Below are positions 26,283 through 35,594 of a stretch of DNA of 64,000 nt, one piece after another. The position numbers were made by a program, and so were the translations under genes. The first letter of the stretch is position 1, and every line of letters starts with the position of its first letter. The DNA comes from Aldehydirespirator sp965200005 (GTDB taxonomy: Bacteria > Actinomycetota > Acidimicrobiia > Acidimicrobiales > Aldehydirespiratoraceae): assembly GCA_965200005.1 (NCBI GenBank), contig OZ241331.1:3348001-3412000 (forward strand), read 5' to 3'. The notes below the pieces were generated by a model. That model did not search any database. It was not told where the DNA came from and saw only the letters and a program-made list of their open reading frames with translations.

Positions 26283-27317
26283 TCACGGCAACACCATGAC
26301 CTTGCACTCATCGGTAGGCGTCCGCAGCGCTTCAAACGCAGCCGGCAGTTCATCAAGTCCGATGCGATGTGAGATCAGAGGCGCCGGGTCGATGCGACCC
26401 GTGGCGATCATCTCCAGGATGAACTCGTTCTCGGCGCGTGTGTAGGTGCGTGCGGTGCGGATCTCTGGTTCCTTGTAATAGGCGAGCAAGTGGTCGAACG
26501 AGTCCGGCTCCATGCACACCCCAGCCGTCACCACCCGGCCTTGAGGTCTCACGGCCTCGATCGCTGCACCGAGCATTCCCGGGCGACCCACCGCTTCGAT
26601 CACGACATCTGGAGCCGCACCCGTGAGCGCCGTGAATTGCTCGCCGACTGGGGTCGGCAGACAGGCATCCACAGTTGCAGTCGCACCGAGGCACCTCGCC
26701 AACTCGCGCCGGTGCGCGACACGTTCCGAAACCACCACGCTGCGAGCACCCAGGAACCTCGCCCACAGGGTGGCCGTCAACCCGATCGGACCTCCACCAA
26801 GAATCAGCACCCGGTCACCGATACGCAAGCCGGCCCGCTGCAGACACATGAGACCCGTCGCCAAAGGCTCACAGAGAGCGGCCACATCCAAACCAACCCC
26901 TTCAGGCACCCTCAGAAGATCGGTCTCGGACGCAAGCAAGTACTCGGCGTAGGCGCCGTCAGGTTCGTCGGCACCAAGGGCTCCAAAACTTGACTGAGTT
27001 GGGCAGGCTTCCGGCCTGAGCAGCAAACACTGCGGGCAGCGGCCGCATGACCCGATCGGCATCACAAACACCCGGTCACCAACTGCGAAGCGCCCCGAGA
27101 GATCAGACCCCAGCTCAGCAATCTCACCGGCTGTCTCATGGCCAAGCACCCCTCCGCAGCGAGCGATGCCGCTGCCGGGCGTGGTCGCGTGAAGATCCGA
27201 GCCGCACACTCCGCAGGCACCGACACGGACTATTACTTGATGGGGCCCGGGGCGCGGGTCGGCGACGTTGGTAACGCGCAGCGGCTGACCAGGTGCGTCG
27301 TAAACAGCGGCCCTCAT
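26283..27317 (-). CDS. Zinc-dependent medium-chain alcohol dehydrogenase
   Basis: 344 residues. Catalytic zinc ligands are Cys38 (GVCGSDLH) and His60-Glu61 (LGHETAG). The structural zinc loop CGRCPQCLLLRPEAC is intact, and the NAD-binding loop is ILGGGPIGLTA. It oxidises a secondary alcohol or polyol, or works in reverse, like threonine or sorbitol dehydrogenase-type members. Thirteen bases separate it from the upstream VOC gene stop, so it is in the same transcript. Confidence 0.9.
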   Translation of the reverse strand: MRAAVYDAPGQPLRVTNVADPRPGPHQVIVRVGACGVCGSDLHATTPGSGIARCGGVLGHETAGEIAELGSDLSGRFAVGDRVFVMPIGSCGRCPQCLLLRPEACPTQSSFGALGADEPDGAYAEYLLASETDLLRVPEGVGLDVAALCEPLATGLMCLQRAGLRIGDRVLILGGGPIGLTATLWARFLGARSVVVSERVAHRRELARCLGATATVDACLPTPVGEQFTALTGAAPDVVIEAVGRPGMLGAAIEAVRPQGRVVTAGVCMEPDSFDHLLAYYKEPEIRTARTYTRAENEFILEMIATGRIDPAPLISHRIGLDELPAAFEALRTPTDECKVMVLP

Positions 27318-27330
27318 GTTTGGGCTTCCT

Positions 27331-28203
27331 CTAAGCGGCCAAACGTTCCCTCACTTGAACGAGGTTGCCGCTGGGTTCGCGCAGATACCCAGTCCGTGCT
27401 GCGATGCGTTCATCGAATGCAGGGGCGGCTACCTCGCCGAACCCCGCACTAACCGCATCTCGCCAGGCCGCATCCACATCGCCTGCCTGATACAAGACGC
27501 TGGATATGACAGGCCCGTGTCGCTCCATCAGATCACGCTCGGCATCCGTCGAAGGGGTCGCCAGCACGTTCACACACTTCCGTCCTTCGTAGCTGTGATC
27601 GGCCAGGTAAACGAGGCCATCGTTGGAACTGCGCGCATCTAAAATGATGCGCTGTCCCAAGACGTCGGTGTACCACTCGACCTGTGCATCAAGGTCACGG
27701 CAAAGCTGCACCACACCCAGGGTCTGTAACCCTGGATGCCCCACGGGGCGGAACTCAACATCGGGCGTCTTGAATTCGCCCACATATTCCATGATCTCAA
27801 CCCAACGCCCCTCAGGATCAATGGCAACAAAGCCGTTGTAGGTGCCCCCAAACTCTTCGTAAGGCATGGCAACGTGAGCACCGTTGGACTGCAGGTGATC
27901 GACGGTGTCATAGGCGTTTGGCACAATCCAGCAGATGTGGTTGATCCCCGAGTCGTGCCTTGCAAACCAGCGGCGCTCGTACTCAAACTGGTACGGCGGC
28001 GCCTCTAGCTGCATCTGGAATGGCCCGCCGCAGGCAAGAAATGTGTAGTCGACGCCACCTTCGCCGGTGTGGTGCAAGTCCGGCAGCCCTTCCCAGTAGT
28101 AGGCCGGTATGGCGTGATACCAGCGCAGCCAATTCCACATCGCCTCGCGAGGCTGCTTCTCGAAGATGCATAGGTGATGCAGTTGATACGTCGGAGCGGT
28201 CAT
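27331..28203 (-). CDS. Two-domain VOC-superfamily protein (glyoxalase/extradiol dioxygenase-like)
   Basis: 290 residues from ATG 28203 (a second ATG at 28215 adds four residues). Two VOC modules are visible: the first from TYQLHHLCIFEKQ to GRWVEIMEY with GINHICWIV in the middle, the second from TLGVVQLCRDLDAQVEWYTDVLGQ to EPSGNLVQVRERL. Metal ligands could be His near 9, His near 93 and Glu in VEIMEY. Such proteins include dioxygenases, isomerases and resistance proteins. It opens the four-gene cluster ending with the LLM enzyme. A divergent promoter region of about 180 bases separates it from the ABC transporter operon at 28385. Confidence 0.78.
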   Translation of the reverse strand: MTAPTYQLHHLCIFEKQPREAMWNWLRWYHAIPAYYWEGLPDLHHTGEGGVDYTFLACGGPFQMQLEAPPYQFEYERRWFARHDSGINHICWIVPNAYDTVDHLQSNGAHVAMPYEEFGGTYNGFVAIDPEGRWVEIMEYVGEFKTPDVEFRPVGHPGLQTLGVVQLCRDLDAQVEWYTDVLGQRIILDARSSNDGLVYLADHSYEGRKCVNVLATPSTDAERDLMERHGPVISSVLYQAGDVDAAWRDAVSAGFGEVAAPAFDERIAARTGYLREPSGNLVQVRERLAA

Positions 28204-28384
28204 CCATCCTCCCAATCCGTGTGGCGACGCAACCGAACGGCGCCGGTGTGATCGTCAAACATGCAAGGGGATGCTATTTCTGTTGCGACTTCGCCTCAGA
28301 ATCCACCGCCAGAGCGCCACCGACGAGCGCCCGGATCGCTGAGAGTTAGCCATTTGGATGCAAGCGCGCGGTTACGCTCGCTCC

Positions 28385-29293
28385 GTGCCCTTAGTCGAGA
28401 CGCAGGCGCTAACGCAGCGCTTCGGATCAACTCTCGCACTCGACTCCTTGGACTTGAAGATGAGTTCCGGGGTGACCGGGCTCGTTGGAGCTAACGGTGC
28501 CGGCAAGACCACCCTGCTCAACGCCATGCTGGGATTGCGAGTACCAACATCTGGATCGGTGCGGGTCATGGGCCTCGATCCACTCGCCCAAGGTGGGCAA
28601 CTGCGTGCGATAGTCGGATTTGCCCCAGAGCGCAACGTGTTGCCGGATGAGATGCGAGCCGTCGACTTCGTACGCCATCTTGCTGAGGTGCAAGGACTGC
28701 CCCGGGGTGAGGCTCGCAACCGAGCCTCAGACACGCTGTGGCTTGTCGGGCTGGGCGAGGAGCGAGCCCGCCCCCTGGGGACAATGTCGACCGGTCAGCG
28801 ACAGCGGGTCAAACTGGCTCAGGCGATCGCCTCCGATCCCAAGCTCGTGCTGCTTGATGAACCGACCGACGGTTTAGATCCGGTTCAGCGAAGCGAGATG
28901 CTGGATTTGATCGGACAGATAAGCCGTGACTTCTCGATCAATGTGGTTCTTGCATCGCACTTGCTTGATGAAGTCGAGAGGGTGTGCGACAACGTGGTTG
29001 CCATTGATGCCGGCCGCCTCGTTGCTTGCGGTTCCATTGACGACTTGATCGGCGACACCGACGTGTTGACGTTGGAACTTGTCGAAATCCGTGATCCGGC
29101 TGGTTCTGTAGACGCGGTTGAGACCGCCTTGCGCGCTAGGGGCGTTTCGTTGAAGAGGAGCATGGCGACGATGCACCTCTCGGGCAAGAGCTTTGACGAG
29201 TTATGTGACGAAGCCCGTGACGCTGTGCATTACGCGCAGGCGCGGGTCCGACGTATGGAGGTCGGACGGCGCACCCTAGAGGACCTCTTCTGA
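28385..29293 (+). CDS. ABC-2 type transporter ATPase
   Basis: 302 residues from GTG 28385; the reading frame extends further upstream but family sequence begins at VETQALTQRFGSTLALDSL. Walker A is GANGAGKTT, the signature is MSTGQRQRVKLAQAIA and Walker B is LVLLDEPTDGLDP. It is an exporter-type ATPase with a C-terminal regulatory extension, paired with the permease 36 bases downstream. TACGCT (28373-28378) sits 6 bases before the GTG, suggesting a leaderless transcript. First gene of a four-gene operon containing two ATPase/permease pairs. Confidence 0.9.
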   Translation: MPLVETQALTQRFGSTLALDSLDLKMSSGVTGLVGANGAGKTTLLNAMLGLRVPTSGSVRVMGLDPLAQGGQLRAIVGFAPERNVLPDEMRAVDFVRHLAEVQGLPRGEARNRASDTLWLVGLGEERARPLGTMSTGQRQRVKLAQAIASDPKLVLLDEPTDGLDPVQRSEMLDLIGQISRDFSINVVLASHLLDEVERVCDNVVAIDAGRLVACGSIDDLIGDTDVLTLELVEIRDPAGSVDAVETALRARGVSLKRSMATMHLSGKSFDELCDEARDAVHYAQARVRRMEVGRRTLEDLF

Positions 29294-29329
29294 AATGTCT
29301 GACCCTGAAGTGCCTGACGGGTTAAGGCC

Positions 29330-30523
29330 GTGACCGCCCCGAATCAGCCGTCAAGGCCGTCCGGCTTACCTGCACCCACGGGGCCCGCCAACAGCGAAAT
29401 GGGTACACCAGTGGAAGAGTCGCGGATCATGGATCGCGGCTACCGCTCCTATGAGGGCCCTCGCACCGGCCTGTCGGGCGCTATCCGCTCGGTGGTTCGC
29501 TACTCGGTGCGCCACACTCTCGGGCTTGGCCGGGCGGCGAGGCACAAAGTCCTGCCGACGATCGCAATTGCGCTTGCCATCATCCCAGCCGTCGTCTATG
29601 TCGGCCTTGCTGTGATCATTGATGTTGACCTGATCACCGAGCAGATCCTGCCCGACTATCACGAGTACTACGGGTTCATCACGACTTCGCTGTGGCTGTT
29701 TTGCGGGATTGTCGTGCCCGACATCCTGGTAGCGGATCGCCGCAACGGGATGCTGCCGCTCTACCTATCCACGCCTCTGCGGCGCAGCACCTACCTGCTG
29801 TCCAAGGCCTTGGCCGTGATGGTGACGCTGGCGATCATCACGGTAGGCCCCGTGCTGTTCCTGCTGGTGGCTTACACCCTGGAGGGATCAGGCCCTGACG
29901 GGCTTATTGAGTGGATCAAGATCTTGCTTCGCATACTCGCCTCGGGAGCTGCGATTTCCGCAGCGTTCACGGCCGCGAGCCTGGCCGCGGCAAGTCTTAC
30001 CGAGCGCCGGGCCTTTGCCGCCATTGGCGTGGTGCTGTTGCTGATCGTGAGCAGTGCGACCGTCAACATTGTTGTCCAGGAAGCCGATGTGGACGCTCGC
30101 CTGCACGCACTTGATCTTGGCGGTATCTCTAATGAACTCAAAAACAGGATCTTTGCGGTTGAACCCGAAGAGCCTGAGGGCTTCGAGTTTGGAAGCTCTC
30201 AAGGGACGGTGTCCGTGGAGAGCGCACCCCTGGCACCCATCGATGCCCCTCCGGTGGGAGAAGTGTCGGACTTCGACTCTGGCCCCTCGCCAACGTATGT
30301 CGAAGATCCGATGATGGGCGACGCGGACATGATGTTTGAGGACGACATGTATGAGCCACCTGAGCCGATGGAGCCTGAGCCGGTCCGATCTGAGTTCGCT
30401 GGGGCGGTTGAGGGGATCGACTCGCTGTCGACCTGGTTTGTGGTTCTTGCGAACCTCGCATGGGTGACGCTGGGATGCTCAGTCGTGTGGTTGCGCTACC
30501 GGCGCCTGGCTCTAGCACGATGA
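29330..30523 (+). CDS. ABC-2 type permease with acidic Met-rich extracytoplasmic loop
   Basis: 397 residues. Membrane segments lie near 77-98, 115-135, 160-183, 200-222, 228-247 and 368-388, and LPLYLSTPLRRSTYLLSKAL is typical of ABC-2 permeases. Between the last two segments is a long acidic loop (about 278-357) rich in Pro, Glu, Asp and Met; DPMMGDADMMFEDDMYEPPE has five Met in 13 residues. That loop is not part of the family and could bind metal or a protein partner. GTG start; the final TGA overlaps the ATG of the next ATPase. Confidence 0.85.
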   Translation: MTAPNQPSRPSGLPAPTGPANSEMGTPVEESRIMDRGYRSYEGPRTGLSGAIRSVVRYSVRHTLGLGRAARHKVLPTIAIALAIIPAVVYVGLAVIIDVDLITEQILPDYHEYYGFITTSLWLFCGIVVPDILVADRRNGMLPLYLSTPLRRSTYLLSKALAVMVTLAIITVGPVLFLLVAYTLEGSGPDGLIEWIKILLRILASGAAISAAFTAASLAAASLTERRAFAAIGVVLLLIVSSATVNIVVQEADVDARLHALDLGGISNELKNRIFAVEPEEPEGFEFGSSQGTVSVESAPLAPIDAPPVGEVSDFDSGPSPTYVEDPMMGDADMMFEDDMYEPPEPMEPEPVRSEFAGAVEGIDSLSTWFVVLANLAWVTLGCSVVWLRYRRLALAR

Positions 30524-31473
30524 ACACGAAGCCCCCGATGCCGCCTAGCGCGCCCAGCGACGCCATGGTGGTCGTTGATCGCGTCAGCAAGGTCTTCGGC
30601 GATGTAGTCGCAGTCTCGGACGTCTCGTTCTCAGTACGCGCCGGCGTTACGGCGCTGCTCGGCCCCAACGGCGCGGGCAAGTCAACCTTATTCAGGGTGA
30701 TGTGCGGGTTGACGCCGCCTTCAAGCGGCAAGGTGCGGGTGCTAGGAGCCGATGCACGACGTGACATCCATGTGCGTGGCCGGATCGGTCTCGTACCTCA
30801 GCAAGACGGACTGTTCGACCGCCTCGACGGCCTGAGCTTCGTCCGATTTGCGGCCGCTACCCAGGGGATAGCGCAGCCGAAGGCTGCTGCCCGTGCCGCC
30901 TTGCAGACGGTTGAGCTCGATCCCGACGACACAAGAGCCGTGTCGGGCTACTCCAAAGGCATGCGCCAGCGCGTCAAACTCGCTGCCGCTCTGGTTCACG
31001 ATCCTGAGGTGTTGATCTTCGATGAACCGCTAAACGGTCTCGACCCCATACAGAGGCGTCGCATGATCAAGCTGTTTCATGGGCTGGGGGAGCAGGGCCG
31101 GTGTGTGCTCGTGTCGAGTCATGTGCTGGAGGAGGTCGCCCGCCTCGGGTCTCGCATCCTCGTTATCGCACAGGGCCGGCTCGCTGCCGCGGGCGATTAT
31201 CACGCTCTGCGTGAAGCTATGGACGACAGGCCGCATCGCATCCGCATCAGTGTCGAACGCCCAAGATCTTTCGCGGCTGCGCTTGTGGAATCAGGAACTG
31301 CGGTAGGTGTCAGTGTTTCTGAGCACGCTTTGATTGTCGATACGCGAGATGTCGACCGTCTGGGTCGCGAGATAGCCCCATTAGCTAAACGTCTCGGGTC
31401 GCGTCTCACCCGTGTCACACCGATCGATGAAGACCTCGAGTCGGTGTTCCGTTATCTCGTGGAGCGGCGATGA
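30520..31473 (+). CDS. ABC-2 type transporter ATPase
   Basis: 317 residues from ATG 30520, which overlaps the permease stop (ATGA), so translation is coupled. Walker A GPNGAGKST, signature YSKGMRQRVKLAAAL and Walker B VLIFDEPLNGLDP are complete; the long C-terminal third (RIRISVERPRSF and onward) resembles the regulatory domain of multidrug or NatA-like exporter ATPases. It works with the permease that follows. Confidence 0.9.
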   Translation: MNTKPPMPPSAPSDAMVVVDRVSKVFGDVVAVSDVSFSVRAGVTALLGPNGAGKSTLFRVMCGLTPPSSGKVRVLGADARRDIHVRGRIGLVPQQDGLFDRLDGLSFVRFAAATQGIAQPKAAARAALQTVELDPDDTRAVSGYSKGMRQRVKLAAALVHDPEVLIFDEPLNGLDPIQRRRMIKLFHGLGEQGRCVLVSSHVLEEVARLGSRILVIAQGRLAAAGDYHALREAMDDRPHRIRISVERPRSFAAALVESGTAVGVSVSEHALIVDTRDVDRLGREIAPLAKRLGSRLTRVTPIDEDLESVFRYLVERR

Positions 31474-32258
31474 TGAGCAACGGGCTAGGTGTGAGCACCC
31501 GTCGCAGTGTCTCGCATCTCACAGCAACTGCATTGACGTATCGGGTTCTTGTCCGCCAGGTCATTACCCCGGCACGGCTCATTGCCCTGGGGTTGCTCGG
31601 AGCCTTGATGGTCGTCGTTGGCTGGGTCGTGCGAGCGGCCGCTGATCCGGAATACGGTGACTTTGGTCGTCTAGAAGAGGCTGCGCTGTTCGCTGACGGC
31701 TTCGGGCTCATCATCGTCGTTCCGATTGTCTCTCTGGTGTTTGGTTCGTCAGTGCTGGGCGAGACTCGCGAAGACGGCACGCTCGTGTATCTGTGGCTGC
31801 GGCCGATGGCACGCGGTCCGGTGGTTGTGGGCGCAGCTGCTGCTGCGATCAGCGTGGCGCTGCCGTTCACTGTGATCCCGACGGTTGTAGCGGCATGGAT
31901 AGCTGCGGGTTCAGGTGATCAAGCCTTAGACCTGATCTTTGCCACACTGGTGGCTTCCGGCGTGGGGACTATCGCTTATTCGTGCGGGTTCGTGCTGGTC
32001 GGTTTGGTGCTGCGTCGAGCGATCATGTGGGGGATCGTCTACATCCTGGCTTGGGAAGGTTTGGCGGCTTCTCTGGGTGAATTTGCGGCCCAGCTCTCGC
32101 TCAGGGGCTACACACGTTCGTTGCTGTCTCGCATCGTGGACATAGATCTGGGGATTGACGCAAACACAACGTCAAGTGCTCTGATCGTGTTGGTCGTAGT
32201 GACGATTGCCAGCCTATTTCTGTCGTCAATTCGGCTCTCAAGACTGGACGTCGACTAA
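31470..32258 (+). CDS. ABC-2 type permease
   Basis: 262 residues with six hydrophobic stretches (for example LIALGLLGALMVVVGWVV and GFGLIIVVPIVSLVFGSS). The segment LGETREDGTLVYLWLRPMARGPVVVGA is the ABC-2 cytoplasmic loop, parallel to the loop in the other permease of this operon. Its ATG overlaps the end of the preceding ATPase by 4 bases. Together the four genes make either two exporters or one heteromeric exporter; the cargo is unknown. Confidence 0.86.
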   Translation: MMSNGLGVSTRRSVSHLTATALTYRVLVRQVITPARLIALGLLGALMVVVGWVVRAAADPEYGDFGRLEEAALFADGFGLIIVVPIVSLVFGSSVLGETREDGTLVYLWLRPMARGPVVVGAAAAAISVALPFTVIPTVVAAWIAAGSGDQALDLIFATLVASGVGTIAYSCGFVLVGLVLRRAIMWGIVYILAWEGLAASLGEFAAQLSLRGYTRSLLSRIVDIDLGIDANTTSSALIVLVVVTIASLFLSSIRLSRLDVD

Positions 32259-32315
32259 CTCGACTGATTCGACTCAGTCAACCAGTTGGACGCTCCCGCT
32301 GTTGCGAGCATCGCG

Positions 32316-33167
32316 CTAGTGACCAGTGAAGACAGCTTTGCCGGGACCTCGGTTCAAGAAACTGGCTACACCGATCGTGACATCGTCAGTGTCAAAGCAC
32401 GCGCCGAAGTCTTCAATTTCGAACTCAAGAGCTGACGCTAGAGGCAACTCCATGCCATCCATGATCGCCCGCTTGGCCATACGCAAAGCAGCGGGACCCG
32501 ACGCGAATCCGGCTGCCATCTCTACTGCTGCGTCATATGTGCGTTCTGGGGGATGAACTGACGAAACTAGGCCAATTTCTTTGGCTTCTTCGGCATACAC
32601 ATTGCGGCCCGAATAGATGATCTCTTTGGCTTTGGTGATGCCCACTAGGCGCGGCAGGCGTTGTGTGCCACCACCACCGGGTATTAGTCCGAGCAAGATC
32701 TCGGGCTGCCCCAATACAGCATTGCTGGCAGCGACCCGGAAATCAGTAGCCATGGCAAGTTCCATGCCGCCTCCGAGAGCAAAGCCGTTGACCGCTGAGA
32801 CCGAAATCTGAGGCAGGTTCTCTATGGCAAGGAATGCATCGTTGAACTTGCGAGACAGCTTGCGGGCACCCTCTGCGCTGACCGTGAACTCTGGTCGTTC
32901 GCTCTTGTCGAGCAGCAGAATTTCACGAGACAGTGACTTCGCCGCGGCTGGTTCGAGTACTGAGAATGCTGTGATGTCCGCGCCAGCGGCAAAGATGTGA
33001 GGGCCGCCCCAGACGACCACTGCTCGCACGTCGGAGTCTGCGGCGATCGCCTCGCTGGCCTCAAGAATCCCATCGAGAATCTCAATGTTGATGGCGTTCA
33101 TCTTGGGCCGGTCAATGCGGATCGTGGCGATACCTCCACCTTTCTCGACGCGTACTACCTCTCCCAT
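32316..33167 (-). CDS. Enoyl-CoA hydratase
   Basis: 283 residues. IRIDRPKMNAIN, the oxyanion site FAAGADITAF, GGGMELAMATDFRVA (first catalytic Glu) and GQPEILLGLIPGGGGTQRLPRLVG (second catalytic Glu) make this a complete hydratase, unlike the crotonase at 22025. About 25 extra residues (LLLDKSERPEFTVSAEGARK) are inserted after the oxyanion loop. It likely hydrates trans-2-enoyl-CoA in beta-oxidation; no other beta-oxidation genes adjoin. It converges with the ABC-2 operon and is divergent from the SDR at 33269. Confidence 0.9.
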   Translation of the reverse strand: MGEVVRVEKGGGIATIRIDRPKMNAINIEILDGILEASEAIAADSDVRAVVVWGGPHIFAAGADITAFSVLEPAAAKSLSREILLLDKSERPEFTVSAEGARKLSRKFNDAFLAIENLPQISVSAVNGFALGGGMELAMATDFRVAASNAVLGQPEILLGLIPGGGGTQRLPRLVGITKAKEIIYSGRNVYAEEAKEIGLVSSVHPPERTYDAAVEMAAGFASGPAALRMAKRAIMDGMELPLASALEFEIEDFGACFDTDDVTIGVASFLNRGPGKAVFTGH

Positions 33168-33268
33168 TACCTCTCAACTCCAGCGACTGTGTTGCTTCCA
33201 AAGTGCCTACGGGCAAAGGTCCACATTAGCTAACAAATGCTGAACGACCTGAGGGAAGGAACCCACCA

Positions 33269-34090
33269 ATGAACGCCTTGACACCCCCGGCTCTGGCACC
33301 GTCGATCGTGCGCCTAGATGATCGCATCGCCGTTGTGACTGGGGCGGGTCGTGGCATCGGTGCGGCGACCGCTGTCGCATTAGCTCGCTTTGGTGCAGAT
33401 GTAGCGATATTCGACATGGATCCATCGGGTGTCGATCCCACGGCTGAGATGATCAGAGACGCGGGTCGCCGCTGTGTTTCTGGCGTGTTGGATGCCCGTG
33501 ACAGCGATGCCGTAGCTGAATTCATGGAACGAGTCCGAACTGAATTAGGTCGCATTGATGTGCTTGTGAACAACGCTGGGGGCACTTTTTGGGCTCAGTT
33601 CAGCGATACATCACCCAACGGCGAGCAAGCGCTCATGCGGGAGAACTTTGGAACTGTTACCAACTGTGTTCGCCACGGCGTACCACACATGTCAGATGGC
33701 GCGTCGATCGTCAATGTCACCTCAGTCGAGGCGTATCACTCGGCACCGGGATTTGGTGTCTATGCCGCGATGAAAGCTGCAGTTCAACAGTTCACCAAGA
33801 CACTTGCCGTGGAGTTAGGCAGCCGTTCGATCCGGGTCAATTGCGTGGCCCCAGACATGGTCCCCACGCCCGGCGATGCTGACTTGGCACAGGATTCGCT
33901 GCACATGATTGACGGGCTGTTTCCGACACCTCTTCGCCGCATGGGTGATGTCAACGAGTGCGCAGCAGTGATTGTGTTTCTCGCCTCGGATATGGCGAGT
34001 TTCGTTAACGGCTCGTCAATCCCAGTAGATGGTGGAACAGTTGCCGCTGGAGCCTGGAAGACCCGCTTTGACGGGACTTTCTGTATGTGA
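33269..34090 (+). CDS. Short-chain dehydrogenase/reductase
   Basis: 273 residues. VVTGAGRGIGAATA (24-37) is the cofactor loop, VLVNNAGGTFWAQF carries NNAG, VNVTSVEAYHS the Ser, and YAAMK the catalytic Tyr/Lys. The end FVNGSSIPVDGGTVAAGAW is regular. The preceding GAGGGAAGGAA gives a good ribosome binding site. Substrate unknown. Confidence 0.9.
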   Translation: MNALTPPALAPSIVRLDDRIAVVTGAGRGIGAATAVALARFGADVAIFDMDPSGVDPTAEMIRDAGRRCVSGVLDARDSDAVAEFMERVRTELGRIDVLVNNAGGTFWAQFSDTSPNGEQALMRENFGTVTNCVRHGVPHMSDGASIVNVTSVEAYHSAPGFGVYAAMKAAVQQFTKTLAVELGSRSIRVNCVAPDMVPTPGDADLAQDSLHMIDGLFPTPLRRMGDVNECAAVIVFLASDMASFVNGSSIPVDGGTVAAGAWKTRFDGTFCM

Positions 34091-34110
34091 CTGGAGTTGC
34101 CCGGCGCTTG

Positions 34111-34154
34111 ACCTCAGCCGATCTTGTGCCTCAGCAACCTCAGCTACCTCAGCC
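34111..34154. repeat. Short imperfect repeat ACCTCAGCN
   Basis: Four 9-base copies of (A/G)CCTCAGC plus one base occur at 34111, 34128, 34137 and 34146, the last three back to back. They lie between the convergent SDR and cupin genes and run into the cupin stop codon (34149-34151). No function can be assigned. Confidence 0.5.
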
Positions 34155-34670
34155 GACGACGTTTGGCAGCGGCAGCCCTTGCGCTTCACACAGTGCGTAG
34201 TAGGCGGCTAGAACTCGCGCGCCGTCAGTCACCGATTCGACGTTTCCGCTGCTGTCGAGGTTGAGGTTGGCACCATGAATCTGGAACCACACATCGGTCA
34301 CCTCGGTGTTGCTATCGGGCACGGTCAAGGTGTGGGTGCTGCCGGCAGGCTCGAACAGGAACGATCCGGCCCGGTTGACCTCGGGGTACTCGGCGTACTT
34401 CCAGGAACCACTAAGAGTGTGGGCATAGACGGGCCCGGTGTGAGTGTGTGTTTGCACGACAACACCGGGCTCGAAGCGGTTGCGGATAATCCAAAGTCCC
34501 TCATCAGGGCGCACCATCAGCACCTTCAGTTCAACGCCGCCGCCTGTGTTGACCCAAGGCAGGTCGCTGTCGCCTCGGTGAACGGCACTCGGAGCCCCGT
34601 CTGGTTGCGTGACTGATTGCCCGGCTTCCGCAGACACACTCCCGGCGTCAGGGCTCTCATTAGCGCTCAT
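34149..34670 (-). CDS. Cupin-domain protein
   Basis: 173 residues. The cupin barrel lies at about 45-150: EPGVVVQTHTHTGPVYAHTLSGSWKY contains the HxH metal ligands and a later His, and GSFLFEPAGSTHTLTVP is the second cupin motif. The first 35 residues are disordered. It resembles 2,4'-dihydroxyacetophenone dioxygenase or ChrR-like cupins, but assigning an activity is not justified. Its start overlaps the PAC2 stop by 4 bases. Confidence 0.83.
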   Translation of the reverse strand: MSANESPDAGSVSAEAGQSVTQPDGAPSAVHRGDSDLPWVNTGGGVELKVLMVRPDEGLWIIRNRFEPGVVVQTHTHTGPVYAHTLSGSWKYAEYPEVNRAGSFLFEPAGSTHTLTVPDSNTEVTDVWFQIHGANLNLDSSGNVESVTDGARVLAAYYALCEAQGLPLPNVVG

Positions 34671-35524
34671 TCGATGTTGCCTTTGCGGCGCAGCAGGCGC
34701 TCAAACTCGGCACCTATGTCTTCAGGACTAGGGACACTTTGCTCGGCGCGCGCGTCGGCACGTGCTTCGAGCCGGCGGACATAGCGCACCACGTCCTCAT
34801 CCGCGTTCATGGCTTCGTTGACCCGCTGTTCCCACTGCTCTGCAGCCTCGTCGAGTTCGGCCCAGCCGGTGCTAAGGCCTGTCACGCGCTCGAAGCGTTC
34901 AAGCAAAGCCCGCGATCCCTTCGGGTTCGGTGCGCCCGACACGTAGTGCGGCACCGCAGCTCGCAGTGACACGGCCGGAACGCCCAGAGTCTCGAAGCGT
35001 TCATGCATCACACCGACCAAACCAGTCGGGCCTTCGTAGCTGGGCTTGTCCAAGCGCCAAGTGGCAGCGATGCCTACATCTGCTGTCGAGCCGGTCACTG
35101 CGAACGGGCGGGTGTGAGGAATGTCCGCAATGTGCGCCCCGAGTGTTATGAGCAGTGAGATCTCGCAACGCTGCGCAATCTCAACGAGGATGTCCGTGAA
35201 GGTTCGCCACCGCAGATGAGGCTCGGCGCCGACTGCCAACACGAGATCGTGATCACTGTTGGCCGGATGCAACGTGTAAATGTCTGTAGTTGGCCAACCG
35301 ATCTCACGCCGGCCATCCCGGAGTTGAACTGTGGGACGCTGCTCGCTGAAGTCGAAGAACTCTTCGCAGTCGATGTAAGCACACTTGGCTGAGTCGTTGC
35401 GTTCGCTAAGCCATTCGAGTGCGCCTGTTGCAGCGCCCCCAACGTCAAACCAGCCCTTGAATGCCGTTACGAGGATGGGCGAGCGTAGCTGCGGCGGAGT
35501 TGACTCCCAGACGAGATGACTCAC
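34667..35524 (-). CDS. PAC2-family protein (proteasome-assembly-chaperone-like fold)
   Basis: 285 residues. The start LRSPILVTAFKGWFDVGGAATGALEWL, LLITLGAHIADIPHTRPFAVTGS and VSLRAAVPHYVSGAPNPKGSRALLERF are typical of the actinobacterial PAC2 (DUF75) family, whose archaeal and eukaryotic relatives assist proteasome assembly. Molecular role in bacteria is unknown. It is the first gene of a two-gene minus-strand unit with the cupin and is divergent from the leucine leader. Confidence 0.88.
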   Translation of the reverse strand: MSHLVWESTPPQLRSPILVTAFKGWFDVGGAATGALEWLSERNDSAKCAYIDCEEFFDFSEQRPTVQLRDGRREIGWPTTDIYTLHPANSDHDLVLAVGAEPHLRWRTFTDILVEIAQRCEISLLITLGAHIADIPHTRPFAVTGSTADVGIAATWRLDKPSYEGPTGLVGVMHERFETLGVPAVSLRAAVPHYVSGAPNPKGSRALLERFERVTGLSTGWAELDEAAEQWEQRVNEAMNADEDVVRYVRRLEARADARAEQSVPSPEDIGAEFERLLRRKGNIE

Positions 35525-35594
35525 GCCTAAAGGATGGCACCTAGATCACCAACCACACACCTGCGGTAACCACTAATCGCGCTCGGTTGGGTGT

